Assembly: GCF_963678635.1 (NCBI RefSeq)
Contig: NC_087065.1
Coordinates: 870,001-934,000 of the forward strand
Length of the DNA: 64,000 nucleotides
Direction: 5' to 3'
Source of the DNA: Symsagittifera roscoffensis
Lineage: Eukaryota > Xenacoelomorpha > Acoela > Convolutidae
The position numbers and the translations under genes are program-made. The notes beneath the pieces were generated by a model that saw nothing but the letters and a program-made list of their open reading frames with translations, searched no databases and had not been told where the DNA came from. Of the stretch, positions 34,473 to 44,970 are shown piece after piece. Numbering within the stretch: position 1 is the stretch's first letter; each line of letters opens with the position of its first letter.

Positions 34473-35310
34473 CTATTTTGAACATCTAGATATAAAATGT
34501 CCATTCATTCTGCAATATTCGCAAAATCGTGTACTGTTAGGTCTTCCCTTGATGTCAGGGTGACTTTGGTGAAATGAATTCTTATCATTGATTGCACTAA
34601 CTTCTCGATTCTTGATCAATTTAGTTAGTTCTTTAATATGAGTTTCTAATGAAGTCATTTTATCCGTTGTTGACTTATTAGCAGGATCAGTAGCACCAAT
34701 GAACGTTAGACCCTTAGTGATTACATGATTTGTGAATTGATCCCAATTGGAATTTGGATGCTCTATCATGAGCTTTTTGTTTAAGGGCTAGAGGTCTTAG
34801 TCCCTTAATTGAGAAATCAATATAATTTTGACTTCTTTGTCTGGTTTGTATAGTTCTCTCAGCATTTTGAGCATCTTCAGTAGCATGAACGGTTACATCA
34901 ATACTTTCGGGCCATCCTCTATCTACAGAAAATTTGATTCTGTGGAAATAATTTTTTATTAATTCGCCATCTTGGCGAGCTGCATTTTCAGCATCAATTC
35001 TATGTTTTAATTGATCTCGTCCGTCAGTGAATCTGTTTAGGAATAGATCTTTGATTTGAAACCATGTGTTAGCATTGGTTACATTATCATTGAACCATTC
35101 AAGAGATGTATCAGTTAACAATGATCCGAATAGGGATCGTTGTCTGCTATCATAGCTGCGTAGTGCATCATTATCAGCAGGTCTTTGACCTAATGAGAAA
35201 AGAATTTTGATTTCAACTGAATTCCAAAATGCTGTAGCATTTTGGTTCGGATCGTTTCCCGAAAATGTCATTAAAGACAAGTTGGGATGGGATATTGGGG
35301 TATCAGCCAT
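34473..35310 (-). pseudogene. Gag with CCHC zinc knuckle
   Basis: ATG at 35310 opens MADTPISHPNLSLMTFSGND, then a retrotransposon Gag core (FWNSVEIKILFSLGQRPADN, SLEWFNDNV, IKDLFLNRFTDG). A frameshift near 34770 moves the C-terminal part into another frame, which ends in a perfect C-x2-C-x4-H-x4-C knuckle (CEYCRMNGHFISRC) and a TAG at 34475-34473. The linker to Pol continues in the same frame as the knuckle after TAG and, ~55 nt later, a TGA. Pol may thus have been made by readthrough of a Gag stop, but decay could equally have created these stops. Confidence 0.88.
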
Positions 35311-35520
35311 TTTATATTTAGTTTAAAACTTCAAAAAGAAAGATAGAAAAGTTTATAAATTTGTTTAGAAAACTTAAATTTCCGATTTGGAAATTTATTA
35401 CTTCTCTTTATTTGTAAAAAAAAAAATCAAGAATTCTCCTGTTTGAGAATTGGATTTTTTGCTTTTTATCTCTTTTTGAGACTTAAGCAATTTTAGCGAA
35501 ATTTTAGAAGGTGAGCCTCA
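35311..35520 (-). other. 5' leader of the retroelement
   Basis: About 210 nt between primer-binding site and gag ATG, A-rich in element sense, no open frame. A good splice donor for subgenomic messages was not obvious. Confidence 0.6.
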
Positions 35521-35532
35521 CTGGTCGCACCA
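35521..35532 (-). other. Primer-binding site, TGGTGCGACCAG in element sense
   Basis: Starts with TGG three bases after the 5' LTR, complementary to the CCA end of a tRNA whose 3' terminus would be ...GGTCGCACCA. The tRNA species was not identified. Confidence 0.75.
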
Positions 35533-35698
35533 ATTTATTACACTAGCAAAACTATATACGTCGGAAAAAAACGCTTGCTAAGAATAAAGGGTCCTTTCTA
35601 CTTTCTATCTTAGAAAGTAAATCTAAAATTCGCTGAGAAATATTTTATTAGAAAAGAAGTTAGTTTGAATTTACAGAAAGTTGCCTTTTGACTCAATA

Positions 35699-35704
35699 TT
35701 TATT
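35699..35704 (-). terminator. Polyadenylation signal AATAAA in 5' LTR
   Basis: Same position relative to the TATA box as in the 3' LTR. Confidence 0.55.
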
Positions 35705-35859
35705 TTAGGGGTGAGATTGGAGATATTTTATAGAGAATGGTTGGGGTGGTTGAAGAGAGTGGTGTTGGTGTTAGAAGAGAAATTGTTGGGATATTAGAGA
35801 GGGAGGTTGTGATGTTAGAAGAGAAATTGTTGGGAATGAATTACCGTATTTTTGAGCTT

Positions 35860-35869
35860 CTATTTATAC
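35860..35869 (-). promoter_or_regulatory. TATA box GTATAAATAG in 5' LTR
   Basis: Core promoter for the genomic RNA; ~320 nt inside the LTR from its element-sense start. Conserved between LTRs. Confidence 0.65.
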
Positions 35870-36190
35870 TCAAATGGGGAAATCACGCCACTTTTGGTAT
35901 CAAATGAGAAGTTACTTCTTAACTTCGTATTCTCTATGCGTACATTCGTATTTTACGAGAAGAGTGTTTCGTATGCTCGTACTTTACGAGAGGAATCGTT
36001 AATATTCGCATTGAATGAGAATAGTCGTTTCAGTTCTCAATGCTTAAAACGTTATACGAATTATTCCAATAGCATTTCCCTTCCTTTTGCAAGGGAATAA
36101 AAACATATTTCTTTTGTGGTGGCGGCGGCGTCACATTTTGTGAACGCAATAAAATAATTCATGTTTCTGTTTCTATTTGAAATCAGAACA

Positions 36191-36194
36191 CACC
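36191..36194. repeat. Target-site duplication of LTR element, right (cacc)
   Basis: Matches 22538-22541. Confidence 0.75.
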
Positions 36195-36713
36195 GTAGGA
36201 CAAAATTTCTTCTTCCCAGCTCAGCAATCGTGGCAAATTTGTGTCAACAATCTTGCAGATTGATTATTTCTAAACATCTTGAACCATCTCCGAAAAATCT
36301 TGAAGAATCTTGAAAATTTTTCTAAGATTTCACGAAAAAAAATCAAACTTGCTCAGTGAACTGCAGAGCCATGAAACAAGTTTTTGAGGATGCTATCCTG
36401 ACTTTTTAATTGTTTAAGGACTTATAGAACACATAAGAAATGTAAAAAGTTTCTTTGCCTACTTTGATAAGTCTTCAAGATTCTTCAAGAAGATTAATAC
36501 TGGGTTGGCATTTTGGTCGCTGATGGAACAACATGACAGTTGAAACAATTTAAACAAACTTCTGCAGGCTTGAAAAAGAAACATAATAAAAATCCATAAA
36601 TCTGCTCTGCTGATCAAAACAGATACTCGTGGAGATAACTCTCTGTTTGTGAAATTGTAAATGAATTTGCCATGTGTCCTTTTAATTAACTCACTGTATC
36701 TGGTGTGTGTCAG
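36195..36713. other. Non-coding, intron-like
   Basis: Follows the retroelement; ends in an acceptor-like tggtgtgtgtcag at 36713. No gene seen on either strand. Confidence 0.4.
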
Positions 36714-36941
36714 GTGCTTGAAGTGATGTGTTCCATGCCAGATGTAGTACATGTGGACAGAGACTGTGAGGGACAGGTGGTGTTGGTGGCCCGAGAACAC
36801 GCCATCACACAGCAGCAGCACCATAGTCGGCAGCAGGAGGGGCAAAGAGAAGAAGAACAAGAAGAAGAAGAAGAAGAAGACGAAGAAGAAAAGAACGAAT
36901 ACGATGCAACACAAAGAACAGCCGCCAACAGATCAGTTTGA
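36714..36941 (+). CDS. Candidate terminal exon, acidic C-terminus
   Basis: Open in phase 0 from the acceptor gtgtcag, 75 codons and TGA. Reads VLEVMCSMPDVVHVDRDCEG then a Gln/His run and an 18-residue Glu-rich tract encoded by (gaa)n. Base composition is much richer in G+C than its flanks. The minus-strand Ser/Phe-rich frames over the same place come from the (ttc)n complement. No family identified and no AATAAA close downstream. It may be the last exon of the plus-strand segments at 21372 and 22441. Confidence 0.45.
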   Translation: MLEVMCSMPDVVHVDRDCEGQVVLVAREHAITQQQHHSRQQEGQREEEQEEEEEEDEEEKNEYDATQRTAANRSV

Positions 36942-37727
36942 GGAAGCCTAGAGTGAACTAAATTTGAAAAAAAAATCATTATTTTGTTTTCATTATGATT
37001 GAGTAACTTTTTAACCAGCCAAAACCCAAAACGAGCGGTGAAGATGTTGCCGCTTGCTGATCTTAAATCAGCCCTTTGAGTTTTGAGTAACGGCTTTGTC
37101 AATTCCAAGCAATTTTTTACCCAGTGGAATTTTGTGAGGAGGCGGCAATTTTTCAGAAAAGTTGTCGAACTTTTTCTTGAGACTGAATTCGACTATGATT
37201 GTAAAAGAAATAAGTCATACCAGTGGCAATTGAGGCGTTAAGGCGTATGTAGGTGCTGCGTGAGTTTATTTTAGTATTAGGTCGATCAAAAATTTGAAAT
37301 CATTTTTAAGGTGCCAAGAAACTGATTTTTTGCTATTTCAAAACGAGGCCAAAATAAGCACTGGATAGGCGCACAATTTTGTGTCTGCATGTTCCTGGTT
37401 TCCAGAGACAAGGTTTTAAACAGGTTGTAAAATGTAAGTGGATTCCACTTGAAACTTTCCGGGGGTTCCGAGTACAAATGCCTGTCCAAATACAAATAAA
37501 TATTGTCGGCAAAATTGTTTTGTCGCAGGTTCCTTAACAAGCGAATATAGCTAGCTTTTCTAATAAAAGTTAATAGTATGAACATTTAAAAGCTCAAATG
37601 AACGTTTTCCAGCAAGCTATTTTTTTGAAATCAATTTGGAAACAATCGCCAAATAATTTTGTTATTTGGGTTTTTAGAGGATCCAGTGATTTCAAATCAT
37701 CAGTATTTAAGATGGGATGATTGGAGT
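36942..37727. other. Non-coding
   Basis: No gene or repeat recognised in this A+T-rich stretch. Confidence 0.4.
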
Positions 37728-38060
37728 GAGAAGTGGAATTGAGATCGAAGCTAGGTGGAGTTAGGATCGAAGTGAATTGGAATCGAAGTGAGGTGGAACT
37801 GAGATAGAATTGGAGACAGAAATTGAGATCGAAGTGAAAGATAACAAGAATTGATATTGAACCTGGCGGAGATTGAGATCGAAGTTGGGTGTAAAGTGCC
37901 AGAAATTGAAGTCGAAGTTGGGGGTAAGATCGAGCCAGGAATTGAGATTGAAGTTGGTGGCGAGTTGGCAGAAATTGAGATCGAACGTGTGGTATTACAA
38001 GTGGTAGCTCGATCGTTAGCAATTATTGAGATTGAACTCGCTGGTGACTGATTGAGATTG
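37728..38060. repeat. Degenerate minisatellite, core attgagatcgaag
   Basis: At least ten copies of attgaga(t)cgaagt(g/t) spaced roughly 20-50 bp. Copies preserve the core and vary between. The frame 37851-38051 reads EIEIEVG repeats because of this periodicity; no splice sites or start support it as a gene. Confidence 0.8.
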
Positions 38061-38608
38061 GTAAATAAAAGGTTTAGTTCAAAACGCTTTTTGTAAGTAA
38101 CTGAAATTTGCGGATTACGCTCACAGTTTGTGGATTTCGCTTAGTCGCGGATTTTACTTTACCTATATTTTGTTATTGTTTGTGAATTCCACAGCTGGTT
38201 AAGGATTCGGCAAGTTCGCCTGTTCTTGGAGCAATTTCGAGCGGTACAGTTTTGTAGCTTTTTTTGGAATCCAAAACAGCAAAGGAGTTTAAAATAATTT
38301 ACTAATGTTGCGGACTCTACGACAAATCTGATTTCGACTGGTTTCAGATACCGTTTGGCCTCGTAATAATCATTTTATTCATAACTAAATACAGTTTTAA
38401 GCAATATTTCAGCTACTTTAACCATTTTTTGAAGTTTTTTTCATCAAATACATGGCAAAAAAAAATATTTTTCAATGTCCAAAAAATAATGTGACATAAA
38501 ACTGTTATTTTTGTTTGTTTTTGCTAAAAGATGGGCTCCGACTGTTTTGAGCTACCTGCACTAAAACCCACTATTTTTTTTCTAGTTTTTAAGCACACAC
38601 TTTTTCAA
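38061..38608. other. Non-coding
   Basis: Contains a few ttgcggatt/cgcggatt phrases also seen near 53560-53690 and 54560-54640; nothing else. Confidence 0.4.
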
Positions 38609-38703
38609 TTATTAACAAATTCCGGTTATTTCAGGTTCATTTATTAACAAATTTCGGTTATTTCAAGTTCATTTATTAACAAATTTCGGTTTTTTCAAAT
38701 TCC
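38609..38703. repeat. 32-bp tandem repeat, three copies
   Basis: ttattaacaaatttcggtta + tttcaagttcat at 38609, 38641 and 38673, with few differences. Confidence 0.9.
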
Positions 38704-40662
38704 ATGCTACGGTGCCTAAATCAACCATTAAATTATCTGTAGTATAGTAATCCGCCATTACTCCAACAGGGGGGAGGGGGTAGGTACTAGAGTGAGTCAA
38801 AGGTAATAAAAACTACCAAATTTTTTGTACCAACAAAACTCAAAATGAGCGGCAAAGAGTTTAAGTCAGCCCTTTGATTTTTGAATGACAGTTGTTTCAT
38901 TTCCACCCTAGCCTATTATTCCACCCTAGCCAGAAGAGTACGCAGCAGCAGTGGAGTTTTTAACCTGTGGAATTTTAACCAGGGGAGTTTTTGACGTAGT
39001 GAGAGATTTTTCAAAAAATTGTTGATTTTTTTTTGAAGTCAGTTACTAACGAATTTGCAAGAAATGCAATAAAACTACTATTGAAATTAAAAACTATACC
39101 AGCGGAAGACTTCAAAGACATACTCTCTTTTTACTATTAGACCTCGACCTCTTCAAACAGTTTCCCTGAGCTTTTTGGGTTGCGGTCAACAATTTGTTCT
39201 CAATTGAAGCTTGCTGAAAGCAGCACTTTGAACGAGAACAGTTCTTGAGCAGATCTTAATTTTTTAAATGATTTTGAAAAAAAATAAGAAATTTTTTGAT
39301 TTTAAGAAATTATTTGTTGAAACGAAAGTGGAGTCAAAAGCAGTGCTTCACCTATATTCTAAATCCGCCAAAAATTAGCTTGTTTTTAATTATTTTGCGC
39401 TTGACGTATGTTTCCAATGTGCTCAACCGATAATTTGGATGCACTCGATCTATAATTCGACTTCGCTTGATTTTTCTCGCGACGGTGCTGGATCTCTTTT
39501 TGAAATTCGACGGAGCTCGACCTAAATTTAGATGTACTTGAGCTATTTTTGGATTTTGTGCAACTGCAACCTTTCTTTGAATTTCTCTTCTGGGCTTAAA
39601 AACTGACCTATATTTTTTGGCTTAGAAAAATATGATATTCCACTGTTTTGTCAAATCTAAAATTGTATTAGATTTAGCCAATTAGTTTTTTCCATTTTAG
39701 TTTTGTTTCGCGTCGTGTAAACTTTTGCAATACGTTCTGCTTTTATCACATGAGCAATGCACAAATTTTGCGAAACGTTCTGACTGTATGACCAGCTCGA
39801 TTTATAAACCGACGCCTTCTCAAACTGCAAAACAATTCCAACTCCCTCCCCCTCCCTTCTCCTCACCACATTTGGGGGGGGGGGGGGTATTGGGCAGAGC
39901 AGCAAACGCACATTTTTTAAACCGATAACAACTATAGCAGCAGCGCCTTCCTACCATCCTACTGATGAGAACTATTTAGAAACCTGGAAGGAATTCTACC
40001 TTTGTCCAAAATTGTTTTCCAGAAACTAAGTTTAACCCTGAAACGTGTAGTCGTTGTATTTTAAGGCCACTACTTCTACTAGTCGTGACATGTGCCTATA
40101 GAGACTTTGTAACACCTGTGGACCAGTATGGAGGTTTTCAGACAGAGTTTACATTATGTTAGAAAACCAAACTTCGAATATTTCTAAATCAGCATTTTCT
40201 TTTTTATTACTTAATGTCACTGACTCTTTCTTACCATGGTGCTGCCTGATTTCTTCATAGGCAAGTGACCGCTGCGCGCTTCGAGAATTTCTGGTACAAA
40301 AAGCAATTCTTTTGATGCAACCTTTGATACTTCTCTTTCAAGTCAAAAGTTCTGGATTCATCACCTTTTTGAAGACAATAGAAAAAGCTGTTGAAAAGTG
40401 TGAATTGTCTTCACTTCTCCAGAGAAGTATAGGTTTCTATTTAGCTACTACTTGCCAGAAATTTGCCCGTATTTTACCCCTATTCTCTTCTCCTATTTCT
40501 CCTCATGCCCTCCTGTCATTTTTAATGCAACTAATAGAGTAAGTGAGATAAAAAAAAGAACAGCTTCAACTTCAAATCACTTCCATCTTTTTACTTTTCT
40601 CTCACTTCTCCTAAGCCCCCTCTCTCTTTTCTCTTTTATTTTTCATTCATTCACGCAAACAG
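38704..40662. other. Non-coding intergenic stretch
   Basis: No gene recognised. Includes a 14-base G run at 39874-39887. Pyrimidine-rich sequence at 40590-40660 precedes a possible acceptor (cacgcaaacag, 40662). Confidence 0.4.
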
Positions 40663-41067
40663 ATTGCCAAGTTGTGTTTGCCACCAATGAGTGTGTTCTA
40701 CCGGGTAACTGCATCGACTACACCACACAGTTGAAGTTACTGCTGATAGATCTGTCGGCTACTACAGCCAGAACGTGTCCCATATCGCCGAAAACGACAT
40801 CCAAAGACACGCAGTTGTTTGAATGCGACACACAATTTGGCGACACATAAATTGACATTTGACGACATTTTTTGGCGACACATATTATTTGACATTAATT
40901 GTTTGACAAAGTGTCGTTTCTCCAAGTGAATGAATCATTCGGACTATTTTGCGGAATAGTTTAGCATGTTAGGCAGAAGAAGTGTTCTAATTGAACAGTA
41001 GTACATTAGACTTGTTTATGCATTGGATACGTTTACCCACTAACTTATCACTGAATTAATTATTCTT

Positions 41068-41170
41068 TCCTTCTCTCTCTCTCTCTTATCCTCGACTGGA
41101 TGAGGAAAAGGAGGAGGAGGAGAGAGACATTTGATCGCTTGCGTAGGCAGTGCAGTTAGTTAACCCACAG
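41068..41170 (+). other. Possible 5' untranslated exon ending in strong donor
   Basis: A (ct)n tract is followed by a purine-rich segment ending in acccacag^gtaagt (donor at 41171), the strongest isolated donor in the region. No coherent coding frame leads into it, so a non-coding leader exon of the gene starting at 43193 is the simplest reading. Start is uncertain. Confidence 0.35.
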
Positions 41171-41264
41171 GTAAGTGATGGAAGAGCAGGACATGAGCTG
41201 CGTGGTTCCGGTGGCGCCATAGTGCTGTTTGAGGCATAGCGGGAAATGGTGGTTAGACACAGCA

Positions 41265-41291
41265 GCCTCTCTCTCTCTCTCTCTCTCTCTG
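41265..41291. repeat. CT microsatellite
   Basis: (ct)13-like run; generates Ser-Leu and Arg-Glu shadow frames on both strands. Confidence 0.9.
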
Positions 41292-42981
41292 TCTCCTCCA
41301 CTGCACTGCACTGCAAACAGCACACTAGCTATGGATGGTTGCTTATGGCGCTCTTCTCTTCTGTTTCTTCTCTGTTTCTCTGCAGTTCTCCTGCTTCCAG
41401 GATGTTTTCTGCTCCTTTTATTGCTCAGCCTGCCTGTCCTGCTAACTCTTTCTCTTTTCACCTTCCCCCCAATCTCTACTTGGAGGCTGCTGGTGCTACA
41501 AATAACAACAAACAACACAACACAACACAAACAACACAAACAATTTATAGATTAACTATGTTATTTCTTACCCTTTAACCTACACAACAAACAACAAACT
41601 GTGGAAAGTAGTGAAAAGCAGGCAATAGACCCAAAATCCAACAAAAAAGAACACGCTAAAAAGTTTAAACACAACAAGATGCCAATTAAAATTCATTCTA
41701 TGTACTACCGAAAAGTTATAAGAAAAAAAGCTGAAAAAAGGCCGATTAAATTTGCAGAAATAAATATAACTACATCAAAAATATCGACGTCAACTTTTAT
41801 TTATGCTGTTATAGGCACTGCATTTCTGTCGCCAACGTGTAGAGAGAAGTTTCCTTTTTCCTTTTCAGCACCTGAAAAAAATGAAATATTGCTGTTTGAT
41901 TTGATGCTGAGAATAATTTTTTATCCGTTTTACTGTTAATTCCTCGTGTTTTCCGCTGCTGCAGGTTCAGAAAAGAGTGTGTAGTGAATGAGTAGTGAAA
42001 TATATCCTATTATTGTGGGTCCTCCTTTTATTCCATTAATGTATGGTCACTCAGCATCTTCATCGGCACAAAATGGCCACGGCGGCCACAGCCAATGACC
42101 ATACTATACACACACCTGCTATCAAGTCCACTTCAGAACGAATTATTCCAAAAAAACAAAAAAACACAACCCCCCTACCCACTCCCACTCCCCAATCCAC
42201 ACTCCCTTCTAATCTGTTCAAATCGCCACAATCCCCCCAGTATCCTGCAGTTGCAACATTGGTTCTCAATCATTTACTTTTGTCACGCTCCTTCGCATAT
42301 AGTTTGTTTTCGTGTTTAGTTATTTATGAGTACGGAATACTGCTGGCATTACATTTAATTCAGAGACAGCAAATGTACCAGCTACGAATGGCTGAGCCAG
42401 AGATATACCAAATAGCAGACCACATCAACCGTCATTATCCAAAGGTATTCTCCAATCAGAAATACACTCTATCAAACGACATAAGCGGTGGCCACTGGAA
42501 TTAAATGAAAACAAGGCATCAACAATGCTAGACACCACACAAGCACGGCCATGGCATCGTGATTGCGTGAACAACTAATCTGTACAACATAATCTGTTTA
42601 TGCTAGCAGTGCTTCTTTCTCTTCTATGCCGCCATATAGCTGCCAATCGGGCACTCCGGGGGGACATTTACCATCAAAACCGCAATAAACACATCATCAC
42701 AGTTTAATCAGCGCCGTTATTGCATCAGTACTGCAATTGCAATAGGAAGAAGGGACAGAACAGGCAGAGAACAATGCAATCAAGACCATCACTGAACAAT
42801 ACACTTGTATAGTCCTACCATTCGCAATATCCACAAGCATGATGCAAGTGGGTTTGTATGCGCAGTCGCTGCAGTGTCACTTCTTTGGCCGGATGCAGAA
42901 TGCGCAGGGCTGCTCTTAATTATCTGCATCTGCTGCCATTAGTGCCGCCGCCTAACTTCCACTTATATCTATCCATTTCAG
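41292..42981. other. Leader intron or 5' region, no supported coding
   Basis: Less A+T-rich than average and CA/CT-rich. Several short frames (e.g. 42043-42504) show no family signature or splice context. A good acceptor (ttatatctatccatttcag) ends at 42981. Confidence 0.4.
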
Positions 42982-43092
42982 TTACAATCGGGCAATCCGC
43001 TCAATTTCCCACAATTTATACTCACTCCTTGTCCCTCTTCTCTTAACAAAACTGATCAGCTCAGAAAAACAAACACACAAAGAACAAACAAC

Positions 43093-43152
43093 ATGGATTT
43101 GTGGAGAAAATACATTATAATTGTTGTTTGGGTGGTGTCTATCTACTACTGA
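43093..43152 (+). promoter_or_regulatory. Upstream ORF, 19 codons, hydrophobic
   Basis: ATG in good context (caacATGG) followed by MDLWRKYIIIVVWVVSIYY and TGA, 40 nt before the main start at 43193. If the leader begins at the acceptor at 42981, ribosomes meet this ORF first. A second out-of-frame ATG at 43183 overlaps the main start. Together they would limit initiation at 43193. Confidence 0.4.
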
Positions 43153-43192
43153 ATAGTGCCTATCTGGTTACTGTCTGATTCCATGTTCCACG

Positions 43193-44006
43193 ATGCTGGA
43201 GTTCACAAAGAACACTTTTTCCAGTGCCTTGGCTCGCTTTCAGTCAAACACAGCTCCACCAGTTGTGACGCATTCCAATGCATCTTGTAAGACATTCAAC
43301 CAATCTGACCAACGCCAACTCACTGACCAAGTCCAGCAGAATCATCAGCAGTTCCAGCATGTCCATTCGGCTACTTTTCAGGAGCCTCAGCATCATGAGG
43401 AACTACAAGCAGAAAGTGTACAACAAGTATCACATCACAAGGATAAACATAATGATCATCAGGAGTTGCATCTTCAACTGCCGCAGTGTGATTCATCGAT
43501 CTGGTTACCCGACAACAACTCCATCGACAACAACAATAGCCAGATTAAAACCATAAAAACGTGCCCTGAAAAGAGGCCAGATTGTTTCACCAATGAAACA
43601 ACTCCTGTTTACGCCACTGGGAGTGAACAGTACACTTGTCAGGACTATTCTGCAAGTGCTCAAAATTCGAACGGATCCGCTGAGACTTTTCTTGATACTA
43701 CAAATGATGAGCCGAGAAAAGTGGCTGCTCTTTTTCAAACAGCTGAGACGGATTCCTCCGCTACTTTTTGGCCTCCCAACAAAACGGACTTTTATCGAGA
43801 TAGTGGCGGAAGTGACGATGATCCCAGGAAGCAAGAGAGGAGCGAACGCGAGCAGGAAAACCCTGAACATCATTTGAACATGCCTGGCATATGTAGGCCA
43901 TCAACCTGCTTGGACATAGACACTTCTTTACAGGTTTCAACTAATTTGGGACCACTTGATGACCAAGTGCGCAACTCAAATGATGTTGCGCCAAATCACT
44001 TTTCAG
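43193..44006 (+). CDS. Large acidic scaffold-like protein, first coding exon
   Basis: ATG at 43193 is the first Met after an in-frame TAG (43154-43156). 271 codons plus one base, ending tcag^gtagtt in phase 1, which joins in frame to 47596. The product is Gln/His/Asn/Asp-rich and disordered-looking (e.g. LTDQVQQNHQQFQHVHSATF), without membrane segments or known folds. An upstream coding exon cannot be excluded, but the stop and the leader-like sequence favour this start. Confidence 0.75.
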
Positions 44007-44719
44007 GTAGTTTTCAACTTTTCAAAAAGTAGTAATTAAAAGAAAAAAATATATTTGATACTTTATCAGGCATGGTGACAATTCGTCGCAGGTGACAATT
44101 CGTAGCGAGCAATACATTGCAATGCCAGCTAAGTTTTATAATAAATCTGAATTCCAGTGATACATGTTATACATGTGTTACAGAGTTTTTATCACTGGAT
44201 TCCGCCAAAAAATGATGCCCAAACAAATTTATTTATTGTACGTGGAATCTAATGACAATTGATAAACCTTTCATGAAAATTCATCTGATAATTTTGAACC
44301 ATTTGTCTTTTGTACTTTTTCGAATTTTTTTCTAAAACAAACAACTTTTTTTCATTTTTTCTACTCGGCTTCTAAGTGCAGTCGGAAGACTCAGGGCATC
44401 ACCTTGATATAAAAATCAGTTTTTTTTTAATTGGAGGGGCGTAGATGTTGATCACTGCTGACCTGAGAAGAATAAGGCTTCAGCCTGCTTGAACATACAC
44501 TTTTCCTTAAAAATTTTAGCAAATAAAGACTCCTCGTGTCCGCTGACAATTGGTAATTTTGATTATTTTCTGTGATATCATTTCACGCAAAACTATGAGG
44601 ATCCGAACAATGATGAATTGCTTTATTGGGATAAGAAACGCATGATTTTTTTGTTATCTAATCACAAGCGCAAGCAGCTAATCCCGAATCGAGATTTTTC
44701 ACCTAATTTGAAGCAAGAT

Positions 44720-44940
44720 TTGAGCGGTTTGAGCGGTTTTTTTTAGACAATTGCGCTCATAATCTTGCTTCAGAATGAGCGGTTTGAGCGGTTTTTGAAC
44801 AGTTTATCCAAAAAAAACGCACAAAAACCGCGCAAGATTTGAGCGGTTTTTCTAGATAAACCGCTCAAATCTTGCGCGGTTTTTTAGATAAACCACTCAA
44901 AAAATCGTTCATATCTTACGCGGTTTTTGAGCGGTTTTTT
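44720..44940. repeat. GAGCGGTTT clustered direct and inverted repeats
   Basis: The 9-mer gagcggttt and its complement aaaccgctc recur about ten times, alternating with caagatttgagcgg/ccgctcaaatcttg, so the segment can fold on itself in several registers. It abuts the left arm of the foldback element. Confidence 0.8.
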
Positions 44941-44970
44941 TAAAATAAACGGTTTTTTTTTAAATTTGTT

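Larger units (their letters stand above)
22542..36190 (-). mobile_element. Ty3/gypsy-type LTR retroelement with envelope, macro domain and antisense gene, 13.65 kb
   Basis: Two direct LTRs of ~655 bp enclose gag, protease, macro domain, RT, RNase H, integrase, an antisense two-exon gene, env and a 3' ORF. The element reads right to left. Domain order RT-RNaseH-integrase with a GPY/F module places it in the Ty3/gypsy (Metaviridae) branch. It is decayed: at least ten stops or frameshifts in pol, one frameshift and one stop in env, one stop in the 3' ORF, one indel in the antisense gene. About twenty LTR mismatches counted by eye give ~3% divergence. At 13.65 kb it is much longer than a usual 5-7 kb gypsy element. 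It sits between plus-strand exon-like segments, antisense to them. Confidence 0.95.
35536..36190 (-). repeat. 5' LTR (element sense), 655 bp
   Basis: Partner of 22542-23195. It contains the promoter (TATA at 35869-35860) and polyadenylation signal (AATAAA at 35704-35699). The short frame shared by both LTRs is not supported as a gene. Confidence 0.95.

Noticed and set aside
40663-40850. Possible exon reading DCQVVFATNECVLPGN
   Set aside because: Has an acceptor-like start but no donor in a convincing place, no family match and no frame link to neighbouring exons.
41156-41578. Overlapping Ser-Leu and Arg-Glu rich frames on both strands
   Set aside because: Produced by the CT microsatellite and pyrimidine-rich DNA; mutually exclusive frames of equal length with no other support.
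42043-42504. 153-codon frame
   Set aside because: Compositionally CA/CT-driven, no domain, and the splice sites nearby favour a leader region rather than coding sequence.
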